A DNA stretch of 64,000 nt, taken from positions 10,948 through 74,947 of the forward strand of contig DLMH01000170.1 of the NCBI GenBank assembly GCA_002478115.1. The letters run 5' to 3'. Source of the DNA: Candidatus Acidiferrum typicum. GTDB taxonomy: Bacteria; Acidobacteriota; Terriglobia; Acidiferrales; UBA7541. The stretch's first letter is position 1, and the number at the start of each line of letters is the position of its first letter. Positions 43,963-53,535 of the stretch are shown here, one piece after another. The position numbers were made by a program, and so were the translations under genes. Under the pieces are notes generated by a model. The model was not told the DNA's origin and ran no database searches. It saw nothing but the letters and a program-made list of their open reading frames with translations.

Positions 43963-44144
43963 CCCCTCAAGGCGTTGTCGAGCACGTGTCCCTGGGGTAA
44001 GTTCTACGCAGCCCGTTAGCAGTTGGGCACTTTGGGACATTCCTACCCGGCTCCAAACAGCCCCAAGAGATACATTATTTCTGGGGATTTCCCAGCCATC
44101 TCGCCCGTCGGGCTTGGTGTTTAATTTTGACGTGGGGTGTTTGC

Positions 44145-45605
44145 ATGAACTCAAAGCGTGCCCTTTTTCTCCTTGGAATCTCAGCGATTTTCATCCTTAC
44201 TTCCTGCAGCGGACTTAAGACGGCCGTTTGCACGACAAATTGCACGGTGAGCGGTAACGCGACGCTCAACCTAACGCTTTCCGATACGCCGCCGGCGGGA
44301 GTCGGCGTGATCAGTTTCACCCTGCCCATTTCCGGGATCAGCCTCGTGCCTACTACCGGCAGTGCGGTTTCGGTGTATTCGGGGGGAAACTTTGAACTTA
44401 CTCGCCTGCAGTCGGATTCCGCACCAGTGGCCGTCGGAGTGTCCGTGCCCGAGGGGAGCTACACGGCGATCAAGGTTACGCTTGGCACGTCCAGCGGGGT
44501 TTTCATCAATGCATCCGGCGGGAGCATCACGAGTTCGAAGGGAACATGCGTCGCCAACGCCGTGTGCCCACTTCCGGCGGGGGCGGCGACCTCGATCACG
44601 TTCACGTTCCCATCGGCGCTCACATTGTCGGCGAATCAGACGCAATGGATTGGCCTGGACTTTAATCTGAATAACGCCATCACGTCTTCGAGCGGAATTA
44701 CCGTGGACTTCGGGCAGGCCAACGTGCTCACCGCGACGACGACGGCCCCGACTGGCATCTCTAGCGGCAACGTGGCGAACATTGACGATTTCACGGGCAT
44801 TGTCAAGGCCATCTCCTCCAGCAGCATCACTTTGAACTCAACGGCGCGCGGCAACCTCACCGCTTCCATCAGCTCGACAACGCCGGTGTACGATAACGAT
44901 CCTCTGAATCCTTGTTCGAGCGGAACCCCCTCCTGCATCAAGCTAGGTTCCATCGTGAGTTTGCAGGGCGTGCTGACCAGCGCAGGCGTGGTGGACGCCA
45001 CTTCGCTAGACATTATTAACGGCTCCACAACGCCAGCCGACGAGGTGGAGGGCACCATCTACCCAAGCACCTGCAACGGGGGCTCGAATTTGGGACTGAT
45101 TCTCGCGGATAGCGCGGTGCCATCGGCTAACGCAACACTGACCGGCCTCTCCTATGGTGCCGGATTCTGTCTTACCGTGAGTCCGACCGCCTCTTTCCTC
45201 GTGGACACGGGTTTCCTGCCCACTGGACAGCTAACAGCCGGTTTCTCGAACTCCAGCGACATTCAGGCTGGGCAGGTTGTGCGTGTGAACGTCAGCAACG
45301 TAGTAGCCGGCAGTGTGGTTGACGCCACAGCTACGAATCTGGTTCTGCGCTACTCGCGGCTCTCGGGCACGGTAAACGTCGTTACCGGCAACAACTTCTC
45401 CATAAATGGTCTTCCGACCTACCTGGGCTTCACGCTCTCGCCCCTGGTTGCGACCTATTCCGGCAGCACGATCTTTGAAGGGACGACGCAAGGCATCAAC
45501 GGATTGAGCAATCCCTCGCCCGTTGCGATCCGTGCTTTGTACCTCAACCCGGTTACGGCGCAGCAGGGAATACCTTTTCTGGCGGCCAAGGTTCGACTCA
45601 ACTAG
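44145..45605 (+). CDS. DUF4382-domain lipoprotein
   Basis: A 486-residue lipoprotein. The signal ends in the lipobox LTSCSG. Residues about 30-160 are a DUF4382-type domain (LNLTLSDTPPAGVGVISFTLPISGISLVP, VPEGSYTAIKVTL). The rest is made of beta-rich repeats like DUF5666 (FTGIVKAISSSSITLNSTARG; a similar LSGTVNVVTGNNFSINGLP near the end). Ser/Thr/Asn-rich, likely exposed at the surface. The ATG at 44145 gives MNSKRALFLLGISAIF; the longer ATG at 44127 is less likely. Role unknown; such proteins are often encoded by acidobacteria. A strong terminator follows. Confidence 0.78.
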   Translation: MNSKRALFLLGISAIFILTSCSGLKTAVCTTNCTVSGNATLNLTLSDTPPAGVGVISFTLPISGISLVPTTGSAVSVYSGGNFELTRLQSDSAPVAVGVSVPEGSYTAIKVTLGTSSGVFINASGGSITSSKGTCVANAVCPLPAGAATSITFTFPSALTLSANQTQWIGLDFNLNNAITSSSGITVDFGQANVLTATTTAPTGISSGNVANIDDFTGIVKAISSSSITLNSTARGNLTASISSTTPVYDNDPLNPCSSGTPSCIKLGSIVSLQGVLTSAGVVDATSLDIINGSTTPADEVEGTIYPSTCNGGSNLGLILADSAVPSANATLTGLSYGAGFCLTVSPTASFLVDTGFLPTGQLTAGFSNSSDIQAGQVVRVNVSNVVAGSVVDATATNLVLRYSRLSGTVNVVTGNNFSINGLPTYLGFTLSPLVATYSGSTIFEGTTQGINGLSNPSPVAIRALYLNPVTAQQGIPFLAAKVRLN

Positions 45606-45631
45606 TTTTCCCCCGCCTCCGCAAAAGGCGA

Positions 45632-45669
45632 CGGGCCCCGGGAGTTCCGGGGCCCGTTTCCTTTCCCAG
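45632..45669 (+). terminator. Rho-independent terminator after the lipoprotein gene
   Basis: CGGGCCCCGG (45632-45641) pairs perfectly with CCGGGGCCCG (45647-45656) around a 5-nt loop, then TTTCCTTTCCC. Confidence 0.8.
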
Positions 45670-45690
45670 ACTTTCTCTCTTATGGATGAT

Positions 45691-47382
45691 TTACAAGCCG
45701 CCGACGGTGGTGTTCGGCGGAAGCGGGTGGCTTACCGGCCCCGTTGGCACAGACGGAATATTGGGGGCGACCACAGGCTGCAACCGGCGGTACACCGCCA
45801 GCGAGATAGCCCCCATGCCCCACAGAACGACCGCCAGCGCGGCCCAGAAGCCGATGAAGGGGATACTCGTGACGAGGCGCACCAGGAACACGCCCAGCGC
45901 CATGCGCGCCACCAGCGGCCAGTAGTCGCTCGTCCGGCCCAGCAGCCATTGGCCGACGATGGTGCCAACCACGATATCCGTGCACAGGAGCACAATCACA
46001 TAAAGGAATAACGTGGAAATTCCCAGCAGCAATCCGACAATCGTAATGCAGGCGATGATCGCGGCGATGGGCAATCCAAAGGTGACCAGGACACCCAGCC
46101 CGAACGCTGCTCCATAGTGTTCGCCGGCTTCCACGGTGTCCACAGCGAACCGCGGAAACAATCCGTAAATGACCAAGCCAAGCAGCACAAACGCAGCGGT
46201 AAAGATCAGCCGCCAGATGTAATAACCCACGCCACGTTCGTAATTGGTATGCGGCTGGTGCTTGGTGAATTGCAGGGGTGAAGCCAGCTTGGCTTCGGGC
46301 GAAACGGTGGCGGGCTTTGCTCCCTCAAATTCGGCTTTTCCGTCAATTTCGGCGGTAGAACTGATCGTCAGCGATTTTCCCTTGCCCTGCAGGGAACCGC
46401 CGATGAATCCGGAGAGCGTGGCTTGATCGAAAAAAGCAAGGAAGTCTCTGCCAATTTTGCCGTCAAGGGTCAGCGTTTGCCCAAATACCGTCAAGCTGCG
46501 GCCGATCTTTCCGCTCGCGTCGAGACTGAGCACTTCGTTAAAGGACAAAACGTTTCGCCCGATGTCTCCACTGATGGTGATGTTATTCGTGAAGGCGCGA
46601 ATGTTCCCGTCCACCTGGCCGGTGATCCGCGTGCCCTGTGCAAAACAAAAGACATCGCCCGTGACGTGCCCCCCAACGTCCAATTGCTGGCCGAAAGCGA
46701 AAACGTCGCCATCCACGGTGCCATCCACACGAACGTGATTGCCAGTGAGGAAGATGTCGCCCTTGATGGTTTCACTTTTCGCGACGCTCACGGAATCGCC
46801 TTTGCGAAATTCGGTGGCGAAGGCTGCCGGCGTCGTCGCGAGCAGCAGGCCCAAACTGGCAAACACCATCGCCAGTGCGGATCCCCTTCGGATATATCTC
46901 CGGAAGGCAAAGGCAGCGGAACCTGCCAGAACGGCGAGCGCGAGAACCTCAAACAGCGTGAACATGGATTGCCATCCTTTCCAGAATGCCCCCTGAAAGA
47001 CCAGCAAGCTCAGAAGGTTTGTGCTGCCAAAGCCAGCCTGCTCGAGTTGCTTTTCCCAGGGCTCGATATAACCCGCGTAGAGGGTGTAAACGCCGAGTAC
47101 CGCGAGACCAAACACCAGGCCCCAGATCCATTGCATGGATCGTTTCACGGCCAAACGAAACTCCGCCAGCCGCGCCGGAAGCGGTTCGTCCTGTTCCAGC
47201 ATGGCGCGGGTCAACAGGCGCGATTCGCGGTCCAGCGCGCGGAGCAGCGTCAGGCAGCTCGTGCAGGTCTGCGTGTGCAGGGACACTTCCTGCGCGCGCT
47301 CCCGGTCGAGCTGCCGCTCGACGTAGAGGAGCAGCGTCATTTCATCCAAATGCTTGTTCGGGATCATTTCAGTGTCGCTCAA
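45691..47382 (-). CDS. Anti-sigma-like zinc finger fused to bactofilin-like membrane protein
   Basis: A 563-residue fusion. The N-terminus (HLDEMTLLLYVERQLDRERAQEV, HTQTCTSCL) is a zinc-finger anti-sigma domain. Membrane helices follow near 85-103, 145-165 and 170-190. Residues about 200-360 repeat short strands (GDIFLTGNHVRVDG, TVDGDVFAFGQQLDVGG, HVTGDVFCFAQGTRITG, QVDGNIRAFTNNITISG), a polymer-forming bactofilin-like beta-helix. Four or five C-terminal helices (residues 390-535) complete it. It overlaps the upstream ECF sigma gene by four bases, so it is most likely the cognate anti-sigma factor, linking the sigma factor to an envelope or cytoskeletal state. Confidence 0.8.
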   Translation of the reverse strand: MSDTEMIPNKHLDEMTLLLYVERQLDRERAQEVSLHTQTCTSCLTLLRALDRESRLLTRAMLEQDEPLPARLAEFRLAVKRSMQWIWGLVFGLAVLGVYTLYAGYIEPWEKQLEQAGFGSTNLLSLLVFQGAFWKGWQSMFTLFEVLALAVLAGSAAFAFRRYIRRGSALAMVFASLGLLLATTPAAFATEFRKGDSVSVAKSETIKGDIFLTGNHVRVDGTVDGDVFAFGQQLDVGGHVTGDVFCFAQGTRITGQVDGNIRAFTNNITISGDIGRNVLSFNEVLSLDASGKIGRSLTVFGQTLTLDGKIGRDFLAFFDQATLSGFIGGSLQGKGKSLTISSTAEIDGKAEFEGAKPATVSPEAKLASPLQFTKHQPHTNYERGVGYYIWRLIFTAAFVLLGLVIYGLFPRFAVDTVEAGEHYGAAFGLGVLVTFGLPIAAIIACITIVGLLLGISTLFLYVIVLLCTDIVVGTIVGQWLLGRTSDYWPLVARMALGVFLVRLVTSIPFIGFWAALAVVLWGMGAISLAVYRRLQPVVAPNIPSVPTGPVSHPLPPNTTVGGL

Positions 47383-47987
47383 CGAGTCCCTCCTGCGGCA
47401 AGGGCGCTGTTTTCACCCAGCACCTGCCGGAGTTCGTGTCTGGCGCGCAGCAAAACTACTCCCACAAACGCCCGCCGCACGCCCAGGGCGTCAGCAATTT
47501 CGTCGTAGGACATATCCGAGTAATAACGCATCACGAGGGCCATGCGGGCGCGCACGCCGAGCTTGCCCAGGGCCTTGCGCACCTCTTCGTTGCTGCGCTC
47601 TTCAATCAAGCGCTCCAACTGGTTGGGATCGGGATGCTCCAGGGGAACGTTGTCGACATCCTCGGTTTCCTTGTTCTGGCGGCCTTTGCGGCGGCGCAGC
47701 ATGTCCCAGCAATGATTGGCGGCGACTTTATAGAGCCAGGCGGAGAACGACCGGGTGTGGTCGAATTGGCTGAGCTTGTCGCGCAACTTCATGAAAATCT
47801 CCATGGTCGCGTCTTCCGCGTCCTCGTGCGTGGGCATGGCGCGGCGGCAAAAACGGAAGATCGCCGGGGCATATTCCCGGTACAAGTCGCCCCAAGCGTC
47901 GGCGTCCCCGGTCCGAGCCCGAACGACCAAATCCGTGGGTTCCGTTTTTCCCGGCGCGCTCATTCGCCCTGGTCTCAGAGGTTCCAT
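47379..47987 (-). CDS. ECF-type RNA polymerase sigma factor
   Basis: A 202-residue sigma factor. Region 2 is AWGDLYREYAPAIFRFCRRAMP, EDAEDATMEIFMKLRDKL and SAWLYKVAANHCWDMLRRRKG. Region 4 is LGKLGVRARMALVMRYYSDMSYDEIADALGVRRAFVGVVLLRARHELRQ (residues 138-190). The ATG at 47987 and an internal one at 47963 are both possible. It is coupled by a four-base overlap to the anti-sigma/bactofilin-like gene. The upstream spacer (47988-48234) shows no gene; no promoter is assigned with confidence. Confidence 0.9.
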   Translation of the reverse strand: MEPLRPGRMSAPGKTEPTDLVVRARTGDADAWGDLYREYAPAIFRFCRRAMPTHEDAEDATMEIFMKLRDKLSQFDHTRSFSAWLYKVAANHCWDMLRRRKGRQNKETEDVDNVPLEHPDPNQLERLIEERSNEEVRKALGKLGVRARMALVMRYYSDMSYDEIADALGVRRAFVGVVLLRARHELRQVLGENSALAAGGTR

Positions 47988-48234
47988 AACCTAGTACGCA
48001 GTGGAAGTTACAAAACTATCACAAGTTGTAATGAGGAGAGCGGATAGAGGAGGCGGGTAGGCACCCCTCTTGCTTGCGGCGAGATCGTGCGGGAATGTGC
48101 GGTGGTGCTCAAGCGACAGAAAACACAGTGGTTAGTGGAACGCTCCCAAGCGAAAGTCGAATACACCCCCGGATTGCGGCCATACGAGAAGACTGAACGC
48201 TGCGAGCAGGGAGACATGATTTGCACGGAGGCAG

Positions 48235-48275
48235 AACTAAACGGCCCCGGCCTGCGCGACCGGGACCGTTTAGTT
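48235..48275 (-). terminator. Long hairpin downstream of the TonB-dependent receptor gene
   Basis: AACTAAACGGCCCCGG (48235-48250) and CCGGGACCGTTTAGTT (48260-48275) form 16-bp arms with one mismatch. In minus-strand RNA the mismatch becomes a G-U pair, while in plus-strand RNA it is C-A. The stem therefore suits the receptor transcript, whose stop codon is about 20 bases upstream. No long U-tract follows. Confidence 0.55.
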
Positions 48276-48296
48276 CAAGAACACATTGGCGCAAAG

Positions 48297-51200
48297 CTAG
48301 AAGATGAACTTAGCGGCGACCTGCAGGCTGCGCGGACCGCCTCCTCCAAGAACTGGATAACCAGCGCCGACGTCCGCGGTCACATTGATGGGCAGGTAGC
48401 CTTGTAAGCGGCCGTTGGAGCTGAAGGAGTTGGTGATCGTGGGATCCGAGAGGAAATTTGGCCAGATCGGGTTTGCAAAATTCGGATGATTGAGCAGGTT
48501 GTAGGCTTCAAAGCGCAGCTCCATTTTCAGGCGTTCCGTGATGTTGGTGCTTTTGAAAATGGAAAAATCCATCTGGCGGAACGCCGGCCCAAGAAGGGAG
48601 TTTCTGCCCTCATTGCCGAAGTGGCGAGTCCCTGGGGTGCAAGTCGCAGCCGTGCCGTCGAAGCCAGTAGCCAGCGGGGTACACGGTGCAGCAAAAGAAC
48701 TCAGGTCGAGGAATTGAGCAGGGTTGCTGTAATTGTATGTAATGGGACCAACGACATCCGGCTTTGAAAAATAGGTTCCCGAGCCGTCGTAATCATCAGC
48801 TCCCAAAATCATATGGAAAGGGTTTCCCGACTGCATCGTCAAAATGCCGTTTAGCCCCCAACCGTTGGTGAGCTTTTCCAAGCTGCCCTTGCGATCGGGA
48901 AATTCGTACATGAAGTTCCAACTGAGACGATTGCGGATGTCGAAGTTCGAGTTGCCGCGGTTAGCCGAAGGGTTAGTGCTGTCTGTGGGTTGCGCGGCGT
49001 TCGGCACGTAGTCTTCGCCGTCGCTGGCCGTATCAATCGAGTGAGACCATGTGTAGCTGAGGCCGGTGGTAAGGCCATGCCAGTTATCAATGCGGAGCGT
49101 CGTTTGCAAGGCATTGTAGTTGGAATTCGCCGCGCTTTGTTCCCAGTAGATGTAGCTGAAATTGTTCCCGGTGAGCCGTCTGGGAACATCACCGTCATTG
49201 ATGCAACCGCATCCCAGATCCGCGGCAGTAATCTGCGCTTGAGATGGCTGGTTGATGTCCAGGAAGTCAAGGAGTTTGTGCCCCTGAGAGCCGACATACC
49301 CCACTTGAATGACAACTTTACGTGTCAACTGTTGCTGCAAGTTGAGGTTGTAGTTCTCTAAATACGGACTGCGCAAGTGTGGATCGACGCCGAACGCGTC
49401 CCCCATTGGAGTGTAGTTGGAGAAGACGGGCTGACCCGGGGCGAACGGCACGAGGTTGCCGTAGGCGTCCGTGGCCGGAGAACCAAAAGAAATCTGACCG
49501 ACACCCGGGAGTCCGGAGTACGCCGGACCGGGATCAAAGCTGCTGCTGTAGGGCAGATGACCCATAAACATGTCCTGGGAGTAAGCATCGTAGAAGATGC
49601 CGTAGCCCGCCCGAACGACTGTTTTGCCCTTCCCATTTACGTCCCAGGCCACGCTGACACGCGGCGCCCAGTTCTTGTAATCCGGCTGGTACAGGCGGCC
49701 CGCGCCCACGGGGAAAACATCACCGGTAGTGGGATCGACATTGGTGAACATGTCCTGTTTTTCCTGAACGATCCCGAAATAGTCATAGCGCAGACCGAGA
49801 TTGAGCGTGAGGCTGCGAGTGAACCGGTAGCTATCCTGGAGGTAACCGGCATGTGAATTCTCGAAGGTGTTGCGATTGGTGTCCCCGATCCCCTGGGTGC
49901 CCCCGTCATCGGGAATCCCCGCCAGAAACGATTCCAGACCGCTGAATTCCAGTTTGCCGCGGAACGTGCGATTGAAGTATTGCGAAATGCTGGTTCTCCG
50001 AAACTCGTAGCCAAATTTGATGTCGTGTTTGCCAAATTTCCAGGAAATATTGTCGATGTAATGCCAGTTGGTATCCACGCGCTGGCGGGGATCCGCCTTG
50101 TCGGAGCCCAACTGCGGCAAGCCGCTGACTATGATAACTGGCATCCCGAAATTGTAAGGATTGCCAGCGTTGGGGGTGCCTAGCCCAACAGTATCAAGAC
50201 CGATCGAACTGGGGTCGAAGCTGCGGTCCTGGGAGTAAAAGCCCTCGGCAAAGCGGTTCCAGCCAAGCCGCGCTTCGTTCACGATCGAAGGAGAAAGAAT
50301 GGAAACATATGAGATGGAGATGAGCTGCACCCGCGTGGGAGTCATGGTGTTGTAGTTAGGCAACAAACCCCCACCGGTCAAGGCCAGGGGGAAAAGTTGG
50401 GTGCTGTCGCCGATATAGTAGCGGCCCGTTAGAATATTATTCTTGTTGAATTCGTGGTCGAGCTTGACGATGCCGTTGTCCACGCGATTGGAAAAGGGAG
50501 TCGAGATGATGGTGTTGGTCCCGCCATTGGCGTAGCAATCCACATTGGGATTCGTTGCAGCGGGCCAGGGGTTGAGGGCCAGCAGTTTTTGAATCACGGG
50601 ATTGATTCCACCAGCCGGCGTGTTATTCGTGATATCCGCCGCGGTGGGAACACAACCGGGGCTGCTCTGAGCGCCGGTCTCGCGCACTGCCTCATAATCC
50701 ACGAAGAAGAATGTCTTGTCGTGCTTGATAGGCCCGCCGAACGAGCCGCCGAATTGATTCAGGTGGAAAGGCTGTTGGGGTCCTACCGATGCCAGATCAA
50801 AAAAATTGCGGGCATTGAGCGCGGTGTTGCGCAGAAAGTCAAAAGCAGAGCCATGCCAGTCGTTGGTGCCGCTCTTGGTCACGATAAGGATCGCGGCGCC
50901 GGCGCTGCGGCCATACTCAGCCTCAAAGTTGGAAGCGACGTGGACCTCGGCGATGGCTTCAATCGGAAGGATGGTGGCCGGGGTGGCAAACACACCGCCT
51001 TCGTTGATGGCCGGGTCATTGCGGTAGCCATCATTCATGTCCGTGCCATCGAGCAGGTAGTTGTTGGAGCGGCCTCTGGCTCCATTGACCGAAACCGTCC
51101 CATAAGACCCAGGAGAGTCTGTAATGGCATCCGGGCCTGAACTGGCTCCCGGGACAAGCAAGATCAGCTTCTGGTAGTCGCGGCCGTTGACAGGGAGATT

Positions 51201-51650
51201 TTCAACGGAATTGGATTCCACAATTCCGCCCATATCGTTCGAGGTCGTTTCCACCATGGGCAGTTCTTCGCCCAGCACCTCAACCTTTTGAGAGAGTTTG
51301 CCGGTCTGCAGGGTAACGTCAGCGCGGCGTTCCGTGGAGACTTCGACCTTGATGCCGCTGATTAGACCGGTTTTGAAGCCTTGTTTTTCGACGGTAACAC
51401 TGTAGTTCCCGATCGGCAGTTCGGGGGCGGAATAGCTGCCGTCGTCGGAAGTGGTGAGGGTGCGGGTAAGGCCCGTGTCAACGTTCTTGATCGTAACCGT
51501 GGCTCCGGGCACAGTGGCGTCGGACGAATCAGTGACTGTACCTAGGATGGTGCCGCGGAAGGTCTGGGCCGTGGCGCTTCCGGCAACTACAACCAGCAGC
51601 GCGAGCAGACAACAACCGAGTGTGCAAAGGTAGCGGATAGACCTGTTCAT
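48297..51650 (-). CDS. TonB-dependent outer-membrane receptor with carboxypeptidase-regulatory-like domain
   Basis: A 1117-residue outer-membrane protein. The signal peptide is LCTLGCCLLALLVVVAGSATAQ. A CarboxypepD_reg-like domain follows (FRGTILGTVTDSSDATVPGATVTIKNVDTG). Then come a plug domain (VESNSVENLPVNGRDYQKLILLVPGASS; NGARGRSNNYLLDGTDMND) and a long 22-strand-type barrel ending GGGPRSLQVAAKFIF, with the aromatic last residue required for assembly. This is the acidobacterial SusC/OmpA-like TonB receptor class that imports large carbohydrates or other nutrients; no SusD partner is adjacent. AAGGAG lies six bases before the ATG at 51650. Confidence 0.93.
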   Translation of the reverse strand: MNRSIRYLCTLGCCLLALLVVVAGSATAQTFRGTILGTVTDSSDATVPGATVTIKNVDTGLTRTLTTSDDGSYSAPELPIGNYSVTVEKQGFKTGLISGIKVEVSTERRADVTLQTGKLSQKVEVLGEELPMVETTSNDMGGIVESNSVENLPVNGRDYQKLILLVPGASSGPDAITDSPGSYGTVSVNGARGRSNNYLLDGTDMNDGYRNDPAINEGGVFATPATILPIEAIAEVHVASNFEAEYGRSAGAAILIVTKSGTNDWHGSAFDFLRNTALNARNFFDLASVGPQQPFHLNQFGGSFGGPIKHDKTFFFVDYEAVRETGAQSSPGCVPTAADITNNTPAGGINPVIQKLLALNPWPAATNPNVDCYANGGTNTIISTPFSNRVDNGIVKLDHEFNKNNILTGRYYIGDSTQLFPLALTGGGLLPNYNTMTPTRVQLISISYVSILSPSIVNEARLGWNRFAEGFYSQDRSFDPSSIGLDTVGLGTPNAGNPYNFGMPVIIVSGLPQLGSDKADPRQRVDTNWHYIDNISWKFGKHDIKFGYEFRRTSISQYFNRTFRGKLEFSGLESFLAGIPDDGGTQGIGDTNRNTFENSHAGYLQDSYRFTRSLTLNLGLRYDYFGIVQEKQDMFTNVDPTTGDVFPVGAGRLYQPDYKNWAPRVSVAWDVNGKGKTVVRAGYGIFYDAYSQDMFMGHLPYSSSFDPGPAYSGLPGVGQISFGSPATDAYGNLVPFAPGQPVFSNYTPMGDAFGVDPHLRSPYLENYNLNLQQQLTRKVVIQVGYVGSQGHKLLDFLDINQPSQAQITAADLGCGCINDGDVPRRLTGNNFSYIYWEQSAANSNYNALQTTLRIDNWHGLTTGLSYTWSHSIDTASDGEDYVPNAAQPTDSTNPSANRGNSNFDIRNRLSWNFMYEFPDRKGSLEKLTNGWGLNGILTMQSGNPFHMILGADDYDGSGTYFSKPDVVGPITYNYSNPAQFLDLSSFAAPCTPLATGFDGTAATCTPGTRHFGNEGRNSLLGPAFRQMDFSIFKSTNITERLKMELRFEAYNLLNHPNFANPIWPNFLSDPTITNSFSSNGRLQGYLPINVTADVGAGYPVLGGGGPRSLQVAAKFIF

Positions 51651-51752
51651 TATGAGCTCCTTCGAACTTTCAAATGTCATCTCGATCCCCTCGAGATTGT
51701 GGGACGCCTCCCCCGAGAAGCGCCTAGGGACACCAGGATATGGATTTAGAGC

Positions 51753-51781
51753 AACATACTCATCTGGGCGGGGATAATCAA
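51753..51781 (-). promoter_or_regulatory. Possible promoter of the TonB-dependent receptor gene
   Basis: On the minus strand TTGATT (51781-51776) and TATGTT (51758-51753) are 17 bp apart, giving about 95 nt of leader. The remainder of the 51651-51963 spacer shows no gene. Confidence 0.45.
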
Positions 51782-51963
51782 GGAAATGCCTATCAAATAT
51801 TTTTATTCATTGGATGCGTCGGGCCGCTGCATCGATGGGTCAAGCCTTGCCCCCCAGGCCGGCGCTCGGAGCCAGGCTGCGGCTCGCTAGTTCCCCGGTG
51901 ATGCGCTACATTGGAAGATTGCACCGCGGGGTGGCAACCGCTCCGTGGCACATCACTTTCCCC

Positions 51964-53442
51964 ATGGCACAACAACTCCCATCGCTGGTGATAGTCGGGC
52001 GGCCTAATGTGGGTAAGTCCACGCTCTTTAACCGTTTAACAGGCTCACGGAGGGCAATTGTCACTGACGAGCCCGGGATCACGCGCGACCGCATGTACGG
52101 TAAATCGGAATGGCGCGGGCGCACAGTAGAAGTGGTGGACACGGGCGGACTCGTCCCCGACGACAAGGCCCTGATCCCCACGGAGATTCTCCGGCAGGCG
52201 CGCGTGGCCATTGAAAAGGCGGCGCTGCTGGTGTTGGTGGTGGACAGCCAGGCTGGGCTGACGCCGCTCGATCAAGAGCTGGGGCGGCTCTTGCGCGGCA
52301 CCGGCAAGCCGTTTGTGGTGGCGGTGAACAAAGTCGATTCGCAGCAGCAGGAGGTCCTTGCCGGGACGTTTTATTCGCTGGGCGTGCCGGTATTCCCGAT
52401 AGCAGCGGAGCACGGCACCGGCGTGGACGACCTGCTGGATGCCGCGCTGGATCAGTTTTATGGCGCCGCAGCGGGAAGCCCGCAGCCGACCGCGGCCGAT
52501 TCCAGCGACACTTCTGTTGAAGAGGCCAAGCCCATCGAGATCGCCATCATTGGGCGGCCCAACGTTGGCAAATCCACTTTGCTGAACCAAATGGCGGGTG
52601 AGGAGCGATCGATTGTTTCGCCGATTCCAGGCACGACGATGGACAACGTGGATACCGAGGTTGTACGAGACGGCCGGACCTACCGGTTTGTGGATACCGC
52701 GGGGATTCGCCGGAAGGGCAAGACCACGCTCGTAGCGGAAAAGCTGAGCGTGGTGATGGCGCGGCGCGGACTGGAACGCGCGGATGTGGCCATTCTCTTG
52801 ATTGATGGCGAGCATGGGGTCACGCAGGGCGATGCCACGATTGCCAGCTATGCGGAGCAATCGGGGCGCTCCGTCATCATTGTGGTGAACAAGTGGGATC
52901 TGGCCGTGGAAGCCGCGCAGCGCGCTGCGGACGAGACCGCGAAATCCGCGCGGGGTAAAGCGAAACGCGCCGAAGGCACGGCCCCGCCCCGCATCGTGGA
53001 TAAGGGCAAACTGCTCGTTGAATATGAAGCCATGGTGCAGGAGAAATTCAAATTCCTGAGCTACGCCCCGATCGTGTTTCTTTCCGCGAAGACCGGCGAA
53101 CGCATACAGAAGCTCTTCCCGCTGATTAATCACGTGGCCGCGTCGAGGATACGGAAAATCTCCACGGGAGAGTTGAATCGCTGGCTGAAGGATGACGTGG
53201 ATCTGGGCCGGGCGTCCACTCCGAAGGCGCGGCCGGTGCGGATTTACTACATGACGCAAGCAAAGGTGGCGCCGCCGGTATTCCTGCTGTTCACCAACCA
53301 GAAGAAGCCGCTGCACTTCAGTTTTGCGCGATTCCTGGAGAATCAGTTCCGCGCGAAGTGGGATTTTCTGGGGACGCCGGTGCGGTTCGTCCTGCGATTG
53401 CGCAAGCGCGGGGAACGCTCGTCGCCCTCCAGCGAGGAATGA
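51964..53442 (+). CDS. der: Ribosome-assembly GTPase Der (EngA)
   Basis: Double-GTPase needed for 50S ribosome maturation. The 492-residue product has two G domains: G1 motifs VIVGRPNVGKSTLFNRLTG near residue 8 and AIIGRPNVGKSTLLNQMAG near residue 200; G3 motifs DTGG and DTAGIR; G4 motifs NKVD and NKWD. A KH-like C-terminal domain follows (PPVFLLFTNQKKPLHFSFARFLENQFR). An insertion rich in Ala/Lys (RAADETAKSARGKAKRAEG) lies before the second G5. The ATG giving MAQQLPSLVIVG is chosen over an ATG at 51901; no good ribosome-binding site at either. Confidence 0.95.
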   Translation: MAQQLPSLVIVGRPNVGKSTLFNRLTGSRRAIVTDEPGITRDRMYGKSEWRGRTVEVVDTGGLVPDDKALIPTEILRQARVAIEKAALLVLVVDSQAGLTPLDQELGRLLRGTGKPFVVAVNKVDSQQQEVLAGTFYSLGVPVFPIAAEHGTGVDDLLDAALDQFYGAAAGSPQPTAADSSDTSVEEAKPIEIAIIGRPNVGKSTLLNQMAGEERSIVSPIPGTTMDNVDTEVVRDGRTYRFVDTAGIRRKGKTTLVAEKLSVVMARRGLERADVAILLIDGEHGVTQGDATIASYAEQSGRSVIIVVNKWDLAVEAAQRAADETAKSARGKAKRAEGTAPPRIVDKGKLLVEYEAMVQEKFKFLSYAPIVFLSAKTGERIQKLFPLINHVAASRIRKISTGELNRWLKDDVDLGRASTPKARPVRIYYMTQAKVAPPVFLLFTNQKKPLHFSFARFLENQFRAKWDFLGTPVRFVLRLRKRGERSSPSSEE

Positions 53443-53535
53443 CCGGGCCGCCGCAAGCTGCGGTTGTAGATGAGCCCTATTCCTTCTGGTAGACTCACAC
53501 CGTAAACGCGGGAGGCCCTCCCCCGCACTCCGAAG

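Noticed and set aside
47988..48040. Autoregulatory ECF promoter (GTAACTT ... CGTACTA) before the sigma gene
   Set aside because: The two boxes are only about six bases apart, much too close for an ECF promoter.
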